This document shows positions 25,554 to 34,016 of a stretch of DNA of 64,000 nt, piece by piece. The translations under genes were made by a program, and so were the position numbers. Each line of letters begins with the position of its first letter. The stretch's first letter is position 1. Source of the stretch: Bradyrhizobium australiense (GTDB lineage Bacteria; Pseudomonadota; Alphaproteobacteria; Rhizobiales; Xanthobacteraceae); NCBI RefSeq assembly GCF_013114825.1, contig NZ_JAAVLX010000003.1, positions 682,001-746,000 of the forward strand, read 5' to 3'. Below the pieces are notes generated by a model that worked only from the letters and a program-made list of their open reading frames with translations, had not been told where the DNA came from and ran no database searches.

Positions 25554-27440
25554 ATGACGTACCGGACGATTCTTTGCGCGGTTTTCCTGTTTTTGGTGGC
25601 TGTTGACACGGCTTGCGCCGAACCGAAGCGCGTATTTCTCTTGCATTCCTTTGGCCGTGATTTCGCGCCCTGGAATGAGTACGCCAGGAGCATTCGTGAG
25701 GAGTTGGATCGGCAGTCGCCCGGTCCAATCGACATCTTCGAGGCTTCGCTGGCAACCGCACGTTTTGCCGGCGACGAAGAGGGGCCGTTTGTTGACTATT
25801 TGCGCACCCTCTTCGCTACGCGCAAGCTCGATTTGATCATAGCCGTCGGCGGGCCGGCAGTAAACTTCGTACAGCGGAACCGACAGCAACTTTTCCCGGC
25901 TATCCCGGCGCTGTTTACAGCTTTGGAACATCGGCGTGTTTCCCTCAGTAGATTAACGGCAAACGATGCTGTGGTTGCGGCGAATAATGATTTCCCAGTC
26001 ATCATCGATAATATCTTGCAGGTGCTTCCCGAGACAACCGATGTCGTTGTGGTTCTCGGTAACTCTCCGCTGGAGAAGTACTGGGTGGAGCAGTTACGCC
26101 TCGATTTTAAGCGGTTCGAAGGACGGGTCGCGTTCACCTGGTTCAACGAATTGTCGCTTGAAGAGATGCTCAAGCGCGCTGCAACGTTGCCGCCACGGTC
26201 AGCCATCTTCTTTGGGTTGCTATCTGTTGACGCAGCAGGAGTTCCTCACGAAGAAGGTAAAGCGCTGAAGCGTATTCACGAGGTCGCCACCGCCCCAACA
26301 TTTAGTCATTCAGATCACTTCTTTGGGCAAGGGATCGTTGGTGGACCGCTCATTTCAATTTCGTCGGTGGGTCGACAAGCCGCCAACGCGGCCGTTCGAA
26401 TTCTTGGTGGAGAGGCTCCCGAAACTGTCAAGACGGCTGCGATCGGATATGCAAGTCCCAGGTTCGATTGGAGAGAGCTGCAGCGCTGGGATATCAGCGA
26501 AAGCCGGCTTCCCAAAGGAAGCGACGTCTACTTTCGCGTCCCCAGTATGTGGGAGCAGTATCAATCCCAGGTGACAGCTGGAGCTGCTGCTCTGCTGATC
26601 CAGGCTGCGATCATCTCCTGGTTGCTTCTCGAGCGCCGTCGTAGGTATTTCGCTGAAGCGGAGGCGAGCAGCCGCCGTCGGGAGGTCGTACGCTTGAATC
26701 GTGTCGCAACAGCGAGCGTGCTCTCGTCATCCATCGCTCACGAAATTAACCAGCCCCTCGGAGCCATTCTGAACAATACCGAGGCCGCGCAAATCATGAT
26801 CAAGGCGAATCCGCCTGATCTCGCGCAGGTTGGGGAAATCCTATCCGATATCATCCGCGACGAGCAGCGCGTCGCCGAAATCATTCTTGGCTTGCGAAAT
26901 CTTCTGAATAACACGAAGGACCAGAACCTTCAGACTTTCGATCTAAACGACACCGTCAGCGAAGTACTGGGAATTCTCGGACCCGAAGCAGCCAAGCGGG
27001 CGGTCACGGTGATCAACGAACGACCGACCGACGCATTGCCCGTGCGAGCTGATCCGATCCACATTCAGCAGGTGATACTCAACTTGATGATGAATGGTAT
27101 GGATTCCATGGACGCTTGCGAACCGGAGTCCCGCAAACTGATGGTTCGAACTTTCCGAAACCTTCACTCCAAGATGGCCGAGGTCGCAATCGCGGACTCG
27201 GGAAAAGGCATTCCAGAGGAGAATCTGAAGACCGTTTTCAACGCATTCTTTACGACCAAGCCGCAGGGCACAGGATTGGGATTGCCGATCGCCCGCACGA
27301 TCGTTCAGACGTACGGAGGCACCATCTGGGCCGAGAACCGTAACCGCGGGACGGTATTTCATTTCACCTTGCCCTTGTGCGCCGCGAGCCACGGTAAAGA
27401 AAAATATGGAGAATCGGCTAGCGGGCTTTTAAGAAGCTGA
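25554..27440 (+). CDS. Histidine kinase with periplasmic ABC-binding-protein-like sensor
   Basis: The 628-aa product has a signal/anchor (ILCAVFLFLVAVDTACA) and an about 300-residue periplasmic domain of the ABC substrate-binding (PF04392-like) type (RVFLLHSFGRDFAPWNEYA, LIIAVGGPAVNFVQ, VVVVLGNSPLEKYW). One membrane span follows at about 342-362, then a HisKA domain with His396 in SIAHEINQPLGAI and a HATPase with LNLMMNGMDSM, ADSGKGIP and TGLGLPI. Ligand binding outside would control phosphorylation inside. The lone receiver at 24995, or the FixJ-type regulator at 20036, could receive the phosphate. Confidence 0.87.
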   Translation: MTYRTILCAVFLFLVAVDTACAEPKRVFLLHSFGRDFAPWNEYARSIREELDRQSPGPIDIFEASLATARFAGDEEGPFVDYLRTLFATRKLDLIIAVGGPAVNFVQRNRQQLFPAIPALFTALEHRRVSLSRLTANDAVVAANNDFPVIIDNILQVLPETTDVVVVLGNSPLEKYWVEQLRLDFKRFEGRVAFTWFNELSLEEMLKRAATLPPRSAIFFGLLSVDAAGVPHEEGKALKRIHEVATAPTFSHSDHFFGQGIVGGPLISISSVGRQAANAAVRILGGEAPETVKTAAIGYASPRFDWRELQRWDISESRLPKGSDVYFRVPSMWEQYQSQVTAGAAALLIQAAIISWLLLERRRRYFAEAEASSRRREVVRLNRVATASVLSSSIAHEINQPLGAILNNTEAAQIMIKANPPDLAQVGEILSDIIRDEQRVAEIILGLRNLLNNTKDQNLQTFDLNDTVSEVLGILGPEAAKRAVTVINERPTDALPVRADPIHIQQVILNLMMNGMDSMDACEPESRKLMVRTFRNLHSKMAEVAIADSGKGIPEENLKTVFNAFFTTKPQGTGLGLPIARTIVQTYGGTIWAENRNRGTVFHFTLPLCAASHGKEKYGESASGLLRS

Positions 27441-28321
27441 ATCTGTCTGACGGCCGCCTATTGTCCTTAGCAGAAGTGCCCATTAGACGCGGCAACGTCG
27501 CCAGCTGGGGAATCAGCGGACATAACACACGATCGCCCCGCCCGGAATTGCATGGCGCCAACAGTATGCACCTCTGTTGGAGGCACGACTCCCTACCTAA
27601 GCGTTTTCATCCCCTAGCGCTCCCCCACCGAATGACTGTCGACGCGACTGCGTCGAGATTCAATCATAATCGGCGCCGGGCTTAACCTTGAGAGGATTGA
27701 GCTCTGGCGGGTGAAACAGAATAGGGCTCCAGGCGCCGCCGGACCGCACGTGAAAACGCCTTCAGGCGACATCAATCCGGGTCGCTTACCCATTTCCTAA
27801 AGAAAATAATTTTCTTACCCATCGGGAGAGTGCGCGCGCTCCGATATTGCCCTCATAGCGTTTGTGGCGCTGGAAGGACCCGCAAAAAATTCGGGCGACC
27901 GACTAAGAGAAATCTTTCTCGCGAGCGACTCGAAGATTCGGAATCGATTCGACTCGTCGCCGATGATTCGAGGCGCCCTCATTGGCCGCTGTGCCTAGCC
28001 TTCGAGTCAGGGCGCTCTATAGGGGCCCGCGCCATTGGCTCTTGCTCTTCGTGCGTCGCGTTTTTGTGCAGGCTTGCACAACCATAGATTCCGCCCCGTC
28101 GCGGATATTGTTTTAAGCTTCAAGCATTTGAGATTGTTTCTCTTAACGCAAAGGTGCGCCGCCGTGCGGCCGGGCCGTGATCGGGGCCGCCTAGCGGGGA
28201 TAAAGAGCGCATCGACGCTGTGTGGTGCAGGCCATCCGAGCCGGGCCCAGGTTGGGGGTACCGGGTTTGAAGGCGGTACCGGGTAGGGCTTTTCCAGAAT
28301 TCGGAGCCAAAAGTCAAAGGC
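27441..28321. other. Intergenic stretch with palindromes; left part of the integrated element uncertain
   Basis: No convincing gene is present. An AT-rich 17-base palindrome, AAGAAAATAATTTTCTT (27800-27816), is flanked by direct repeats of CTTACCCAT (27785-27793 and 27814-27822). Farther right is TTGTGCA-GGCT-TGCACAA (28064-28081), a perfect 7-base inverted repeat. GGTACCGGGT occurs twice at about 28256-28286. I found no copy of the tRNA-Arg 3' end here, so this is not an obvious att site. Confidence 0.45.
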
Positions 28322-28573
28322 GTGACGCTTCCCGCCACCTCAGAGTTCCAATGTGTCACGCACGAAACCCTATAACACAAGGGGCTTGTGACGCTTCTGT
28401 CGCTTCTGCCTGATTTGCGGACCACCTCTATAGGGAGAGTACAGAGCGTGCTGACCTGCCCGAACTACTCTGTACCCCCTTACACTTACCCCTTAGAAAG
28501 TGTCAGAAGCGTCACAAGCGTCACCCACACTGGAATTTGAGGCATTTCGTGAGTGACGCTTCAGGTGACGCTT
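28322..28573. repeat. Iteron-like cluster, six copies of GTGACGCTT
   Basis: The 9-mer GTGACGCTT occurs at 28322, 28388, 28553 and 28565 on the + strand. In reverse, as AAGCGTCAC, it occurs in tandem at 28507 and 28516. Degenerate copies lie at about 28354, 28399 and 28574. The cluster ends 10 bases from the 3' end of the DUF5906 helicase gene. Iterons beside a primase-helicase module are typical of a satellite or plasmid-like replication origin, so this is a probable ori. Confidence 0.62.
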
Positions 28574-28582
28574 TGACGCCTT

Positions 28583-30106
28583 CTACGTGACCTTTCGGCC
28601 TATCCGTGCGTTCATGACCCGCACCGCCTCCTTATGCGAGGGGGCGGACCACTTCCGCGCGTTGTTTGACCGGCCGCCGAGAGCCCATCCGAACTTCTTC
28701 AGCTCTTTCAGCAAGCCGCGATGGGTAACGACCAATTTCGAGTGCTGGCTTTTTAGCCAGTCGCGGCAGTCGCGCAGGACCACGGACGACTTGATTTCCA
28801 CCTCGCCCGTCCACTCGGGGGAATCCTCGCCGGGCCCAACTGGCAAGCGCTGTTCCGTGACCAATTCATAGTACCAGAGTTGAACGCCCCTCAATCCCTG
28901 TTCGACTTGTGCGGCGAGGGCGGCGGTCTTCGGCACGTCCTGCCGTGGCGTCCAGCTTCCAAGGTCCATCGCGAGCATATCGGTCATGAAAGCGGCGAGT
29001 CCGCCGTTGTTGATTTCGTTGTGTACGTCCGCCCAGTACTTCACGCGGCGGGCCTTCTCTTCGTCGCTAATGCCGGGCTTGCTGACTTGATTGCGGTCGC
29101 TGACCTCCATCACCGCGAAACGCCGCTCTTCGAACGTCGCAGGAACGGCCCATTCTTCGTTGGTAGCCATTATCAAGCCGACGCGATTCACGCCGAACGC
29201 CTCTTCCTTGTACATCGCGCGGTAGAGGACATGCCGATCGGTGATTAGCTTTTTCAAAGTCCCTTCGTCGTCTTTGTTGCCGCCCCACACGGCTTCGTCG
29301 GCGAATACAAAGCAAGCCGTTACTAGATGGCCGCTGAATTGTCCCGCGAATTGATTGCGTCGACTCACCGGGAGTCCGTGCGAGCCAAATATCTTGACCA
29401 TGGCTTCGCCTAGCGTGGTCTTGCCGACGCCCTTAGCCCCCTTGAACACTAGCGACGTTTCGCACGGCAGGGCCGGGTTCTGCATTTTGTAGGCAAGCCA
29501 GCGCAGAACGTAGGAGTTAAACTCTTTATCGCCGTTGCACAGATCATTGAGAATCATGTTGCGGAACTTCGTCCAGCCGCCGCTTCTGCCGCGCTCTTCA
29601 GCCGTTAGAGGCTTCACGCCAAACCCGGCCCATAGATTCAAGCGGCCGTTGACGATGCGGCCTTCAATGCCTTCGCCGGGGTCCACTGTCGAGTCGAACG
29701 TCAGGCCGATTGCTCCCGCTCGCCGGGGCCATGCTATCCACGCATCGCCAAGCGGTATTGTGCTGGCTGCGTTCTTCGACAGCCCGTCCATGTCACGTTC
29801 GATCCGGATGTTTGAGAAATGAGCGCAGAACGCTTTGAGTTCGATGCTTTTCCAGAAGCGACGGCCGGGGACCTCGTCGTTTTCATCCAGATACATCACA
29901 CGCAAATTGCCATCTAGAACGGTGCAGTACTTTTCGTTGAGCGCCTCCAGCTTTGAAAGGGCCTCTTCGTCATAGCCTTCAGCGGCGACTCCGTCGTCGC
30001 CGTCGTCAATCGCGCCGCTGTTAAGCCATGCGTCGTCATCTTCCATTGCGTGGAATTCGGCCGCCGCGCCTTTCGTCATCGTCTTGGTCATGGTCTTGGC
30101 CCTCAC
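28583..30106 (-). CDS. DUF5906 / virulence-type superfamily 3-like helicase
   Basis: The 507-aa product has Walker A GAKGVGKTTLG, Walker B CFVFADEA, and a sensor-type LIMATNEEW, as in D5/DUF5906 phage and satellite helicases. The N-terminal part has LDENDEVPGRRFWKSIELKA, and the C-terminal part looks like a DNA-binding helical domain. It probably unwinds the element's origin, loading on the iterons just beyond its 3' end. It starts with GTG at 30106 overlapping the primase stop by four bases (GTGA); ATG 30091 is an alternative. This coupling suggests one replication unit with prim-pol. Confidence 0.85.
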   Translation of the reverse strand: MRAKTMTKTMTKGAAAEFHAMEDDDAWLNSGAIDDGDDGVAAEGYDEEALSKLEALNEKYCTVLDGNLRVMYLDENDEVPGRRFWKSIELKAFCAHFSNIRIERDMDGLSKNAASTIPLGDAWIAWPRRAGAIGLTFDSTVDPGEGIEGRIVNGRLNLWAGFGVKPLTAEERGRSGGWTKFRNMILNDLCNGDKEFNSYVLRWLAYKMQNPALPCETSLVFKGAKGVGKTTLGEAMVKIFGSHGLPVSRRNQFAGQFSGHLVTACFVFADEAVWGGNKDDEGTLKKLITDRHVLYRAMYKEEAFGVNRVGLIMATNEEWAVPATFEERRFAVMEVSDRNQVSKPGISDEEKARRVKYWADVHNEINNGGLAAFMTDMLAMDLGSWTPRQDVPKTAALAAQVEQGLRGVQLWYYELVTEQRLPVGPGEDSPEWTGEVEIKSSVVLRDCRDWLKSQHSKLVVTHRGLLKELKKFGWALGGRSNNARKWSAPSHKEAVRVMNARIGRKVT

Positions 30107-31062
30107 AAATCCGCGAATTCTTCATCGGTGACAGCATTGGCAGGGACCAAGTCGTTTGCTCCATCGTCGCGAAGTATCTTGAAGAGCGTTCGAATCGTCA
30201 CCATGCGGCCGTCGCGTTCGGCGTGCAGCGAATCCCATCGCTTGCCGATCTTCTCCGCGTCGTCTGAATAGGCGGGGTCTGACGTTGACCACTTGATGAA
30301 CTCGCTACGGGCTTCGCCTGCGGACCCGTGGTGACATGCCTGCATCAGCGGAAGCCACTTATCGTTCGAATTGAACTTTCGCGGACTTAGGCGCGCGAGC
30401 GCTTCGGCGATTTGCGACGGCGTCCACTCGCCGCCGTCGCCCCCGCCGTCCTCGCGCGGAGTCCGCTTGATGGCGCGCAACAGCGCGGCCGGAATCTTTG
30501 GCAAACCGTCTTTGATGTCGGGATGGTCGGGCGACCAAAAGTAAGGCTTGCGGTTCGGATGCATTGAACCGGCGGCAACGACTTGACGGCCCCTCGATTT
30601 GAATTCAAGGCCTGGGTACGCGTCCAGCGTTTCACGGATCAGCACGTCGGCGGGCTTGCGCATGTAGCAGTGCCAGCCCCCGGACCCGGTGTAGACGCGT
30701 GGGAAGGCGTCGCCGTCGATTCCCAGATCGAAACACAAGGCGACAAAACTGGTGTCGCCGCCGTTGCGGGGGTCAACGTCGAGAACGACCAGTTCATCGG
30801 TCAAGCGCACGCCGACATTGTAGCCGCGTTCGATGCAGATCGCCCGGACCTTCCGACAATTGTAGTTTCGCACCGGCCAAGCCGTATGCAGAGGATGCTT
30901 GCCGATGGCTTCCTTGACCCATTTGCCCTTTTTCAAAACCCATCGGACTTGAAAAGGCCTGTACAGCGGAATCAGCGAAAAGACGTCCAAGTCATAGCGC
31001 ATCAAGTCCTTGCGCCGCTCGCGCGGAATCGTTCCTTTGGCGCCAGCGATCTTTTGTTTCAT
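30103..31062 (-). CDS. Bifunctional primase/polymerase (prim-pol) with PriCT-like C-terminus
   Basis: The 319-aa product has the prim-pol N-terminal fold: CIERGYNVGVRLTDELVVLD, DVDPRNGG with catalytic acidic residues, TGSGGWHCYMRK with the His, and GLEFKSRGRQVVAAGSMHP. A PriCT-2-like region follows (DKWLPLMQACHHGSAGEARS, WSTSDPAYSDDAEKIGKRWD). It primes or copies DNA for element replication. ATG 31062 follows GAGGG by eight bases; Met at 31083 is also possible, while the frame to 31200 overlaps the upstream HTH gene. It is translationally coupled to the helicase gene. Confidence 0.85.
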   Translation of the reverse strand: MKQKIAGAKGTIPRERRKDLMRYDLDVFSLIPLYRPFQVRWVLKKGKWVKEAIGKHPLHTAWPVRNYNCRKVRAICIERGYNVGVRLTDELVVLDVDPRNGGDTSFVALCFDLGIDGDAFPRVYTGSGGWHCYMRKPADVLIRETLDAYPGLEFKSRGRQVVAAGSMHPNRKPYFWSPDHPDIKDGLPKIPAALLRAIKRTPREDGGGDGGEWTPSQIAEALARLSPRKFNSNDKWLPLMQACHHGSAGEARSEFIKWSTSDPAYSDDAEKIGKRWDSLHAERDGRMVTIRTLFKILRDDGANDLVPANAVTDEEFADL

Positions 31063-31160
31063 AGTCTTAGCCCTCGAGTCCATCGTTGCCTGGCCCTGCC
31101 AGGAGTTGCCATCGTGCGGGGCCGTTCCTTTTGGCGACGGCGGGTCGCCAGTTGAAAAAT

Positions 31161-31364
31161 CTACCTGGCGTTCCGCGCGCCGTCGCGCTTGCGCTTCCAA
31201 GCCGCGAGTTCACGCCGATTGTAGAAGCGAACGCCGCCGATCTTGATTGAAGATGGAAAGCCCGGTTCGCGCGCACGATGGCGGAAGTTGTCCAGCGTTT
31301 CGCCGACAAGCGCTGCTGCTTCGGGCGTCGGGGCGACGTCTGCAAGTTTTGGCGTCGTGTTCAT
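31161..31364 (-). CDS. Small AlpA/excisionase-like HTH protein
   Basis: The 67-aa product has the AlpA/Xis winged-helix look: a helix with VGETLDNFRHRAREPGFPSS, then IKIGGVRFYNRRELAAWKR, where a beta-hairpin is followed by an arginine-rich helix. Such proteins bind att or regulatory DNA and often trigger excision or early gene expression of integrative elements. AAAGG precedes the ATG. It stands directly upstream of prim-pol and may control it. Confidence 0.72.
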   Translation of the reverse strand: MNTTPKLADVAPTPEAAALVGETLDNFRHRAREPGFPSSIKIGGVRFYNRRELAAWKRKRDGARNAR

Positions 31365-31415
31365 CGTGGTAACCTTTCTGTCTGCTAGGAGGTTAGCGAG
31401 ATGATCTTTCTGGAG

Positions 31416-31706
31416 TCAAAGGAACGATTGTCGCCGTCTCTGCAGGGCTTCCCGGCGCTTGGCATATTTAAGCGCTGCTTCGTTCTTCAGACCTTCTTCG
31501 ACTATTCGCTTCAACGCGAGGGCTAGGACCGTGTGCGTCTCGGGCTTCATTGGCCCGGCACCCTCAACGAACTTTGAGAGATTTATATGCTGCCAGGCGG
31601 CCCGCTGCGATGGAGTCGCGTGCCACAGTTCATCGGAATAGAGTCGGTACGCTGCATGAAGAAGTTTCAGCAATTCAGCATTGCGTGGCAGAATGTGTTT
31701 GGGCAT
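31416..31706 (-). CDS. Hypothetical element protein (96 aa)
   Basis: No family was recognised. The ATG at 31706 has AAAGGAG at about 9 bases and is preferred over the in-frame start at 31763. The helix-rich basic product (NAELLKLLHAAYRLYSDEL; C-terminal KRREALQRRRQSF) may bind nucleic acid. It lies between DUF3102 and the AlpA-like gene within the element's - strand operon. Confidence 0.6.
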   Translation of the reverse strand: MPKHILPRNAELLKLLHAAYRLYSDELWHATPSQRAAWQHINLSKFVEGAGPMKPETHTVLALALKRIVEEGLKNEAALKYAKRREALQRRRQSFL

Positions 31707-31773
31707 GACATTGGACTCCTTTCGGTGTTCCGGCGGGCTTCGCCGAAGAGGATGGACGTACAACTTCGTCGCC

Positions 31774-32496
31774 TTATGGCTGCCTGATATCGGCGCGATC
31801 AGCCTTTTGTCGGATGCTCTCGTCGCCGGCGATTGTCTTCAGCACTCGCTCTAACTGGCTAACAATCCCGCGGAGCCGTTCGGGATCAAACGCCTTTGCT
31901 GCAGCGATGAAGTTTTCAGGGTTCTGATCTAGTGCGTTCGCGAGCAGAGAAAGCGCAACTGAAAGTGGCTTGCCGGCGCCAGGCGGGAGGCCATCGTCGG
32001 CTTCTCGGCGGTCGTCACCGCTCAAAGTTGGTGCGGCTTCATCGTCTTCGGCCGCCGGCGCCGGCATTTGTTCGTCCTCCCCATAGTCGACCCCTTCCTC
32101 TTCATGTTGGGCCGCCATTTCCCTCGCCACATTTAAGGTGACACGGGTGTCGATCGCCTTCAGCGCAATCGATTTTGCAACGGCTTTATCCGTTGTGGCC
32201 ACGAAGTACAGCGCGCTGAGCGAGATATCCATGTCGCCTAACGTGACGTCGGGTCCATAGGCGCCTCCATCACATGCTGTGCAGAATTCTGCGACCTTCC
32301 GGTAACGCAAGGCAGTCCGTACCGACCAAGAAAAGTTAGTCTTAAGCCAGTTGGCCCACGCGCCGTGCTCACATTCCGCCTCGGCTGCGATAAGCTCGCG
32401 ACCAATCTCGACGACGCTTGCGAGCGTCCCTTTCTCGATAGATTTGATCCTCTCAACACGTCGAGCGAGCCGGCTCGCGTTGTTCTTGGTCATCAT
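31774..32496 (-). CDS. DUF3102 family protein
   Basis: The 240-aa product carries the DUF3102 pattern of phage and plasmid proteins: IKSIEKGTLASVVEIGRELI, EHGAWANWLKTNFSWSVRTA and RYRKVAEFC. An acidic linker (DEQMPAPAAEDDEAAP) and a C-terminal helix follow (ERLRGIVSQLERVLKTIAGD). The domain is thought to bind DNA or assist regulation in mobile elements; the exact role is unknown. AAGGAG precedes ATG 32496, and this start overlaps the stop of the preceding gene (ATGA type), showing translational coupling. The upstream frame to 32586 is not supported. Confidence 0.78.
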   Translation of the reverse strand: MMTKNNASRLARRVERIKSIEKGTLASVVEIGRELIAAEAECEHGAWANWLKTNFSWSVRTALRYRKVAEFCTACDGGAYGPDVTLGDMDISLSALYFVATTDKAVAKSIALKAIDTRVTLNVAREMAAQHEEEGVDYGEDEQMPAPAAEDDEAAPTLSGDDRREADDGLPPGAGKPLSVALSLLANALDQNPENFIAAAKAFDPERLRGIVSQLERVLKTIAGDESIRQKADRADIRQP

Positions 32497-32780
32497 GACG
32501 CGCTCCTTGAAAACGACTTGAACAGCTCGCAAGCTACGGAGTTTAGCTTTCCGTTGGCGAGCAACAGAGAGATGTTGCGAGGACACACGGCGGCAAATTG
32601 CCGGCCGATCTCGTACTGAAGGACGTCTTCGATGACCGTGTCGAAGTCCGGCGGCAGCCCGGCTCGGTACTCGGCGAATCCGCGACGGAAAGCAGGGTGT
32701 CTCATGAACCGCACATGGCTGATCGCCCGCGTTACGAGTTGTTCCGCAACTCGCTGTCTCTGAGAGGATCTCTCACTCAT
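32493..32780 (-). CDS. Hypothetical element protein (95 aa)
   Basis: No family was recognised. The product begins MSERSSQRQRVAEQLVTRAI and contains FMRHPAFRRGFAEYRAG and a central acidic FDTVIEDVLQYEIGRQFAAV helix. It overlaps the HTH gene upstream by eight bases and the DUF3102 gene downstream by four, so it is part of a tightly packed operon. A GTG at 32786 is another possible start. Confidence 0.6.
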   Translation of the reverse strand: MSERSSQRQRVAEQLVTRAISHVRFMRHPAFRRGFAEYRAGLPPDFDTVIEDVLQYEIGRQFAAVCPRNISLLLANGKLNSVACELFKSFSRSAS

Positions 32781-33147
32781 GGTCACACCGTCGAATAGCC
32801 GGCAAATCGGTCACGCGTGACCGATTTCTCTGTGGCTCTACCGGTGAAACAGATGTCGAGTGACGTGGTAGATTGCGTAGCCATTCGTGGACGGCGGTCC
32901 GCTCATACCGCACCCATTTTCCTTCGCCGCACCAGGGCGGACCTTCTCCACGGGCCCTCATCGCGCAGAGATGCTCTGGCGTGATACCGAGGATCTGCGC
33001 GCATTCAGTGCTGCGAATGAACGGTGAGTTGACCGCGTCGACGCCGAGTTGATCGGCAACCGCTTGTGCTATTTTGCGAACGAAGGTCTCGACTTGCTCG
33101 TCGCTGGGTATGACTATCGGAGGTGGTCTTGAATCAAGAATCGACAT
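32773..33147 (-). CDS. Helix-turn-helix (HTH_17/MerR-like) DNA-binding protein
   Basis: The 124-aa product has an N-terminal helical region (VETFVRKIAQAVADQLG) and an excisionase-type HTH: FIRSTECAQILGITPEHLCA followed by GPPWCGEGKWVRYERTAVHE, where the conserved wing and Trp precede WLRNL. Proteins of this type recognise short DNA sites and serve as regulators or recombination directionality factors. It is the first gene after a 305-base gap, so the promoter for the element's operon probably lies there. Confidence 0.72.
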   Translation of the reverse strand: MSILDSRPPPIVIPSDEQVETFVRKIAQAVADQLGVDAVNSPFIRSTECAQILGITPEHLCAMRARGEGPPWCGEGKWVRYERTAVHEWLRNLPRHSTSVSPVEPQRNRSRVTDLPAIRRCDHE

Positions 33148-33452
33148 GCGCAGTTCTTTCGGCGTTGACCGAATGAGATGCGCAAGTGTTGTCGAGGAAA
33201 TTGTAGTCTGATGAAACAGCGACAGCGACGAGCGCTCCCATTCAAGATGGGTTGCATTCGTCGGATCGCTTGATGGCCTTTGCTTACCCGATGTTTCTCG
33301 GCGTACTAGGAGCCGCAGTTGGCTCCGTTAGCTTGTCACGTCACGGGGCAATCGCTTTCCGATATGATGACCACTGGCCATTGAGGTTTGGTCAGGTCCA
33401 GAAATAGTCGCCTCCACTGAGGCAATCAACTGCTCATTTAAGTTATCGTTAA
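33148..33452. other. Intergenic stretch within the element
   Basis: No gene is visible. The hairpin GGAGCC-GCAGTT-GGCTCC (about 33309-33326) has no T-run on either side. The stretch probably holds the promoter of the - strand operon starting at 33147, but no -35/-10 pair stands out. Confidence 0.4.
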
Positions 33453-34016
33453 TTAGAAGCGAAGGTCGTCAGGGCCGAGGGGCGGTTGTGCATTCTCCCA
33501 CTCACGCGCATCATCATTAGACCACTGGCCTATTCTGATCGTTCGCGCGACGTGAACGCCGAAATTGCCGTCGGGAAGTTTTTCGCCGTTTCGAAGCGCT
33601 TGGCGCATCAATGCGTGTAGTCTTCTGGTTTCGCCTTTCCAGGGTTGGCCGCGTGAGGCCGTCCATTCGTCCGCTTGTTGACGGTAGTCTAGAGACGGAG
33701 GTCCCGTGATCTCCTGAACGACCCAAACGTGTCTATGGTCATCCGCAACGATGTAGGCAGAGGAAAAGCGTGATGTGTCTGCATCCAAATGTTGTGCAAA
33801 CTTGTGCGCCACGGCGGATCGAGTTCCACGCAATGTTTTCTTTGAAGCCTCCACGGTTTCGGCAGCAATTAGCTCATCTAGCTTGTCTATCATAGCGAGC
33901 AAGCGCATCGACTCGCGGTGGCGTTCAACGTCAAACGACGGAAGTTCTGAATCGTCGCATTTCGGCTTCGATTGCAGCTCATCGAACATTGTCTTTAAGT
34001 TAATCGATGTGCTCAT
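33453..34016 (-). CDS. Hypothetical protein coupled to the integrase
   Basis: The 187-aa product is soluble, with an N-terminal coiled region (RLLAMIDKLDELIAAETVEA), then RSAVAHKFAQHLDADTSRFS and a C-terminal tail rich in Asp and Trp (IRIGQWSNDDAREWENAQPP). No family was recognised. Its ATG overlaps the integrase stop (ATGA), so it is translated together with the integrase. That placement suggests a helper in integration or excision, or a cargo gene. Confidence 0.62.
   Translation of the reverse strand: MSTSINLKTMFDELQSKPKCDDSELPSFDVERHRESMRLLAMIDKLDELIAAETVEASKKTLRGTRSAVAHKFAQHLDADTSRFSSAYIVADDHRHVWVVQEITGPPSLDYRQQADEWTASRGQPWKGETRRLHALMRQALRNGEKLPDGNFGVHVARTIRIGQWSNDDAREWENAQPPLGPDDLRF

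Noticed and set aside
27441-28321. Left att site of the element carrying the tRNA-Arg repeat
   Set aside because: The 45-base tRNA 3' sequence could not be found here in either orientation by reading.
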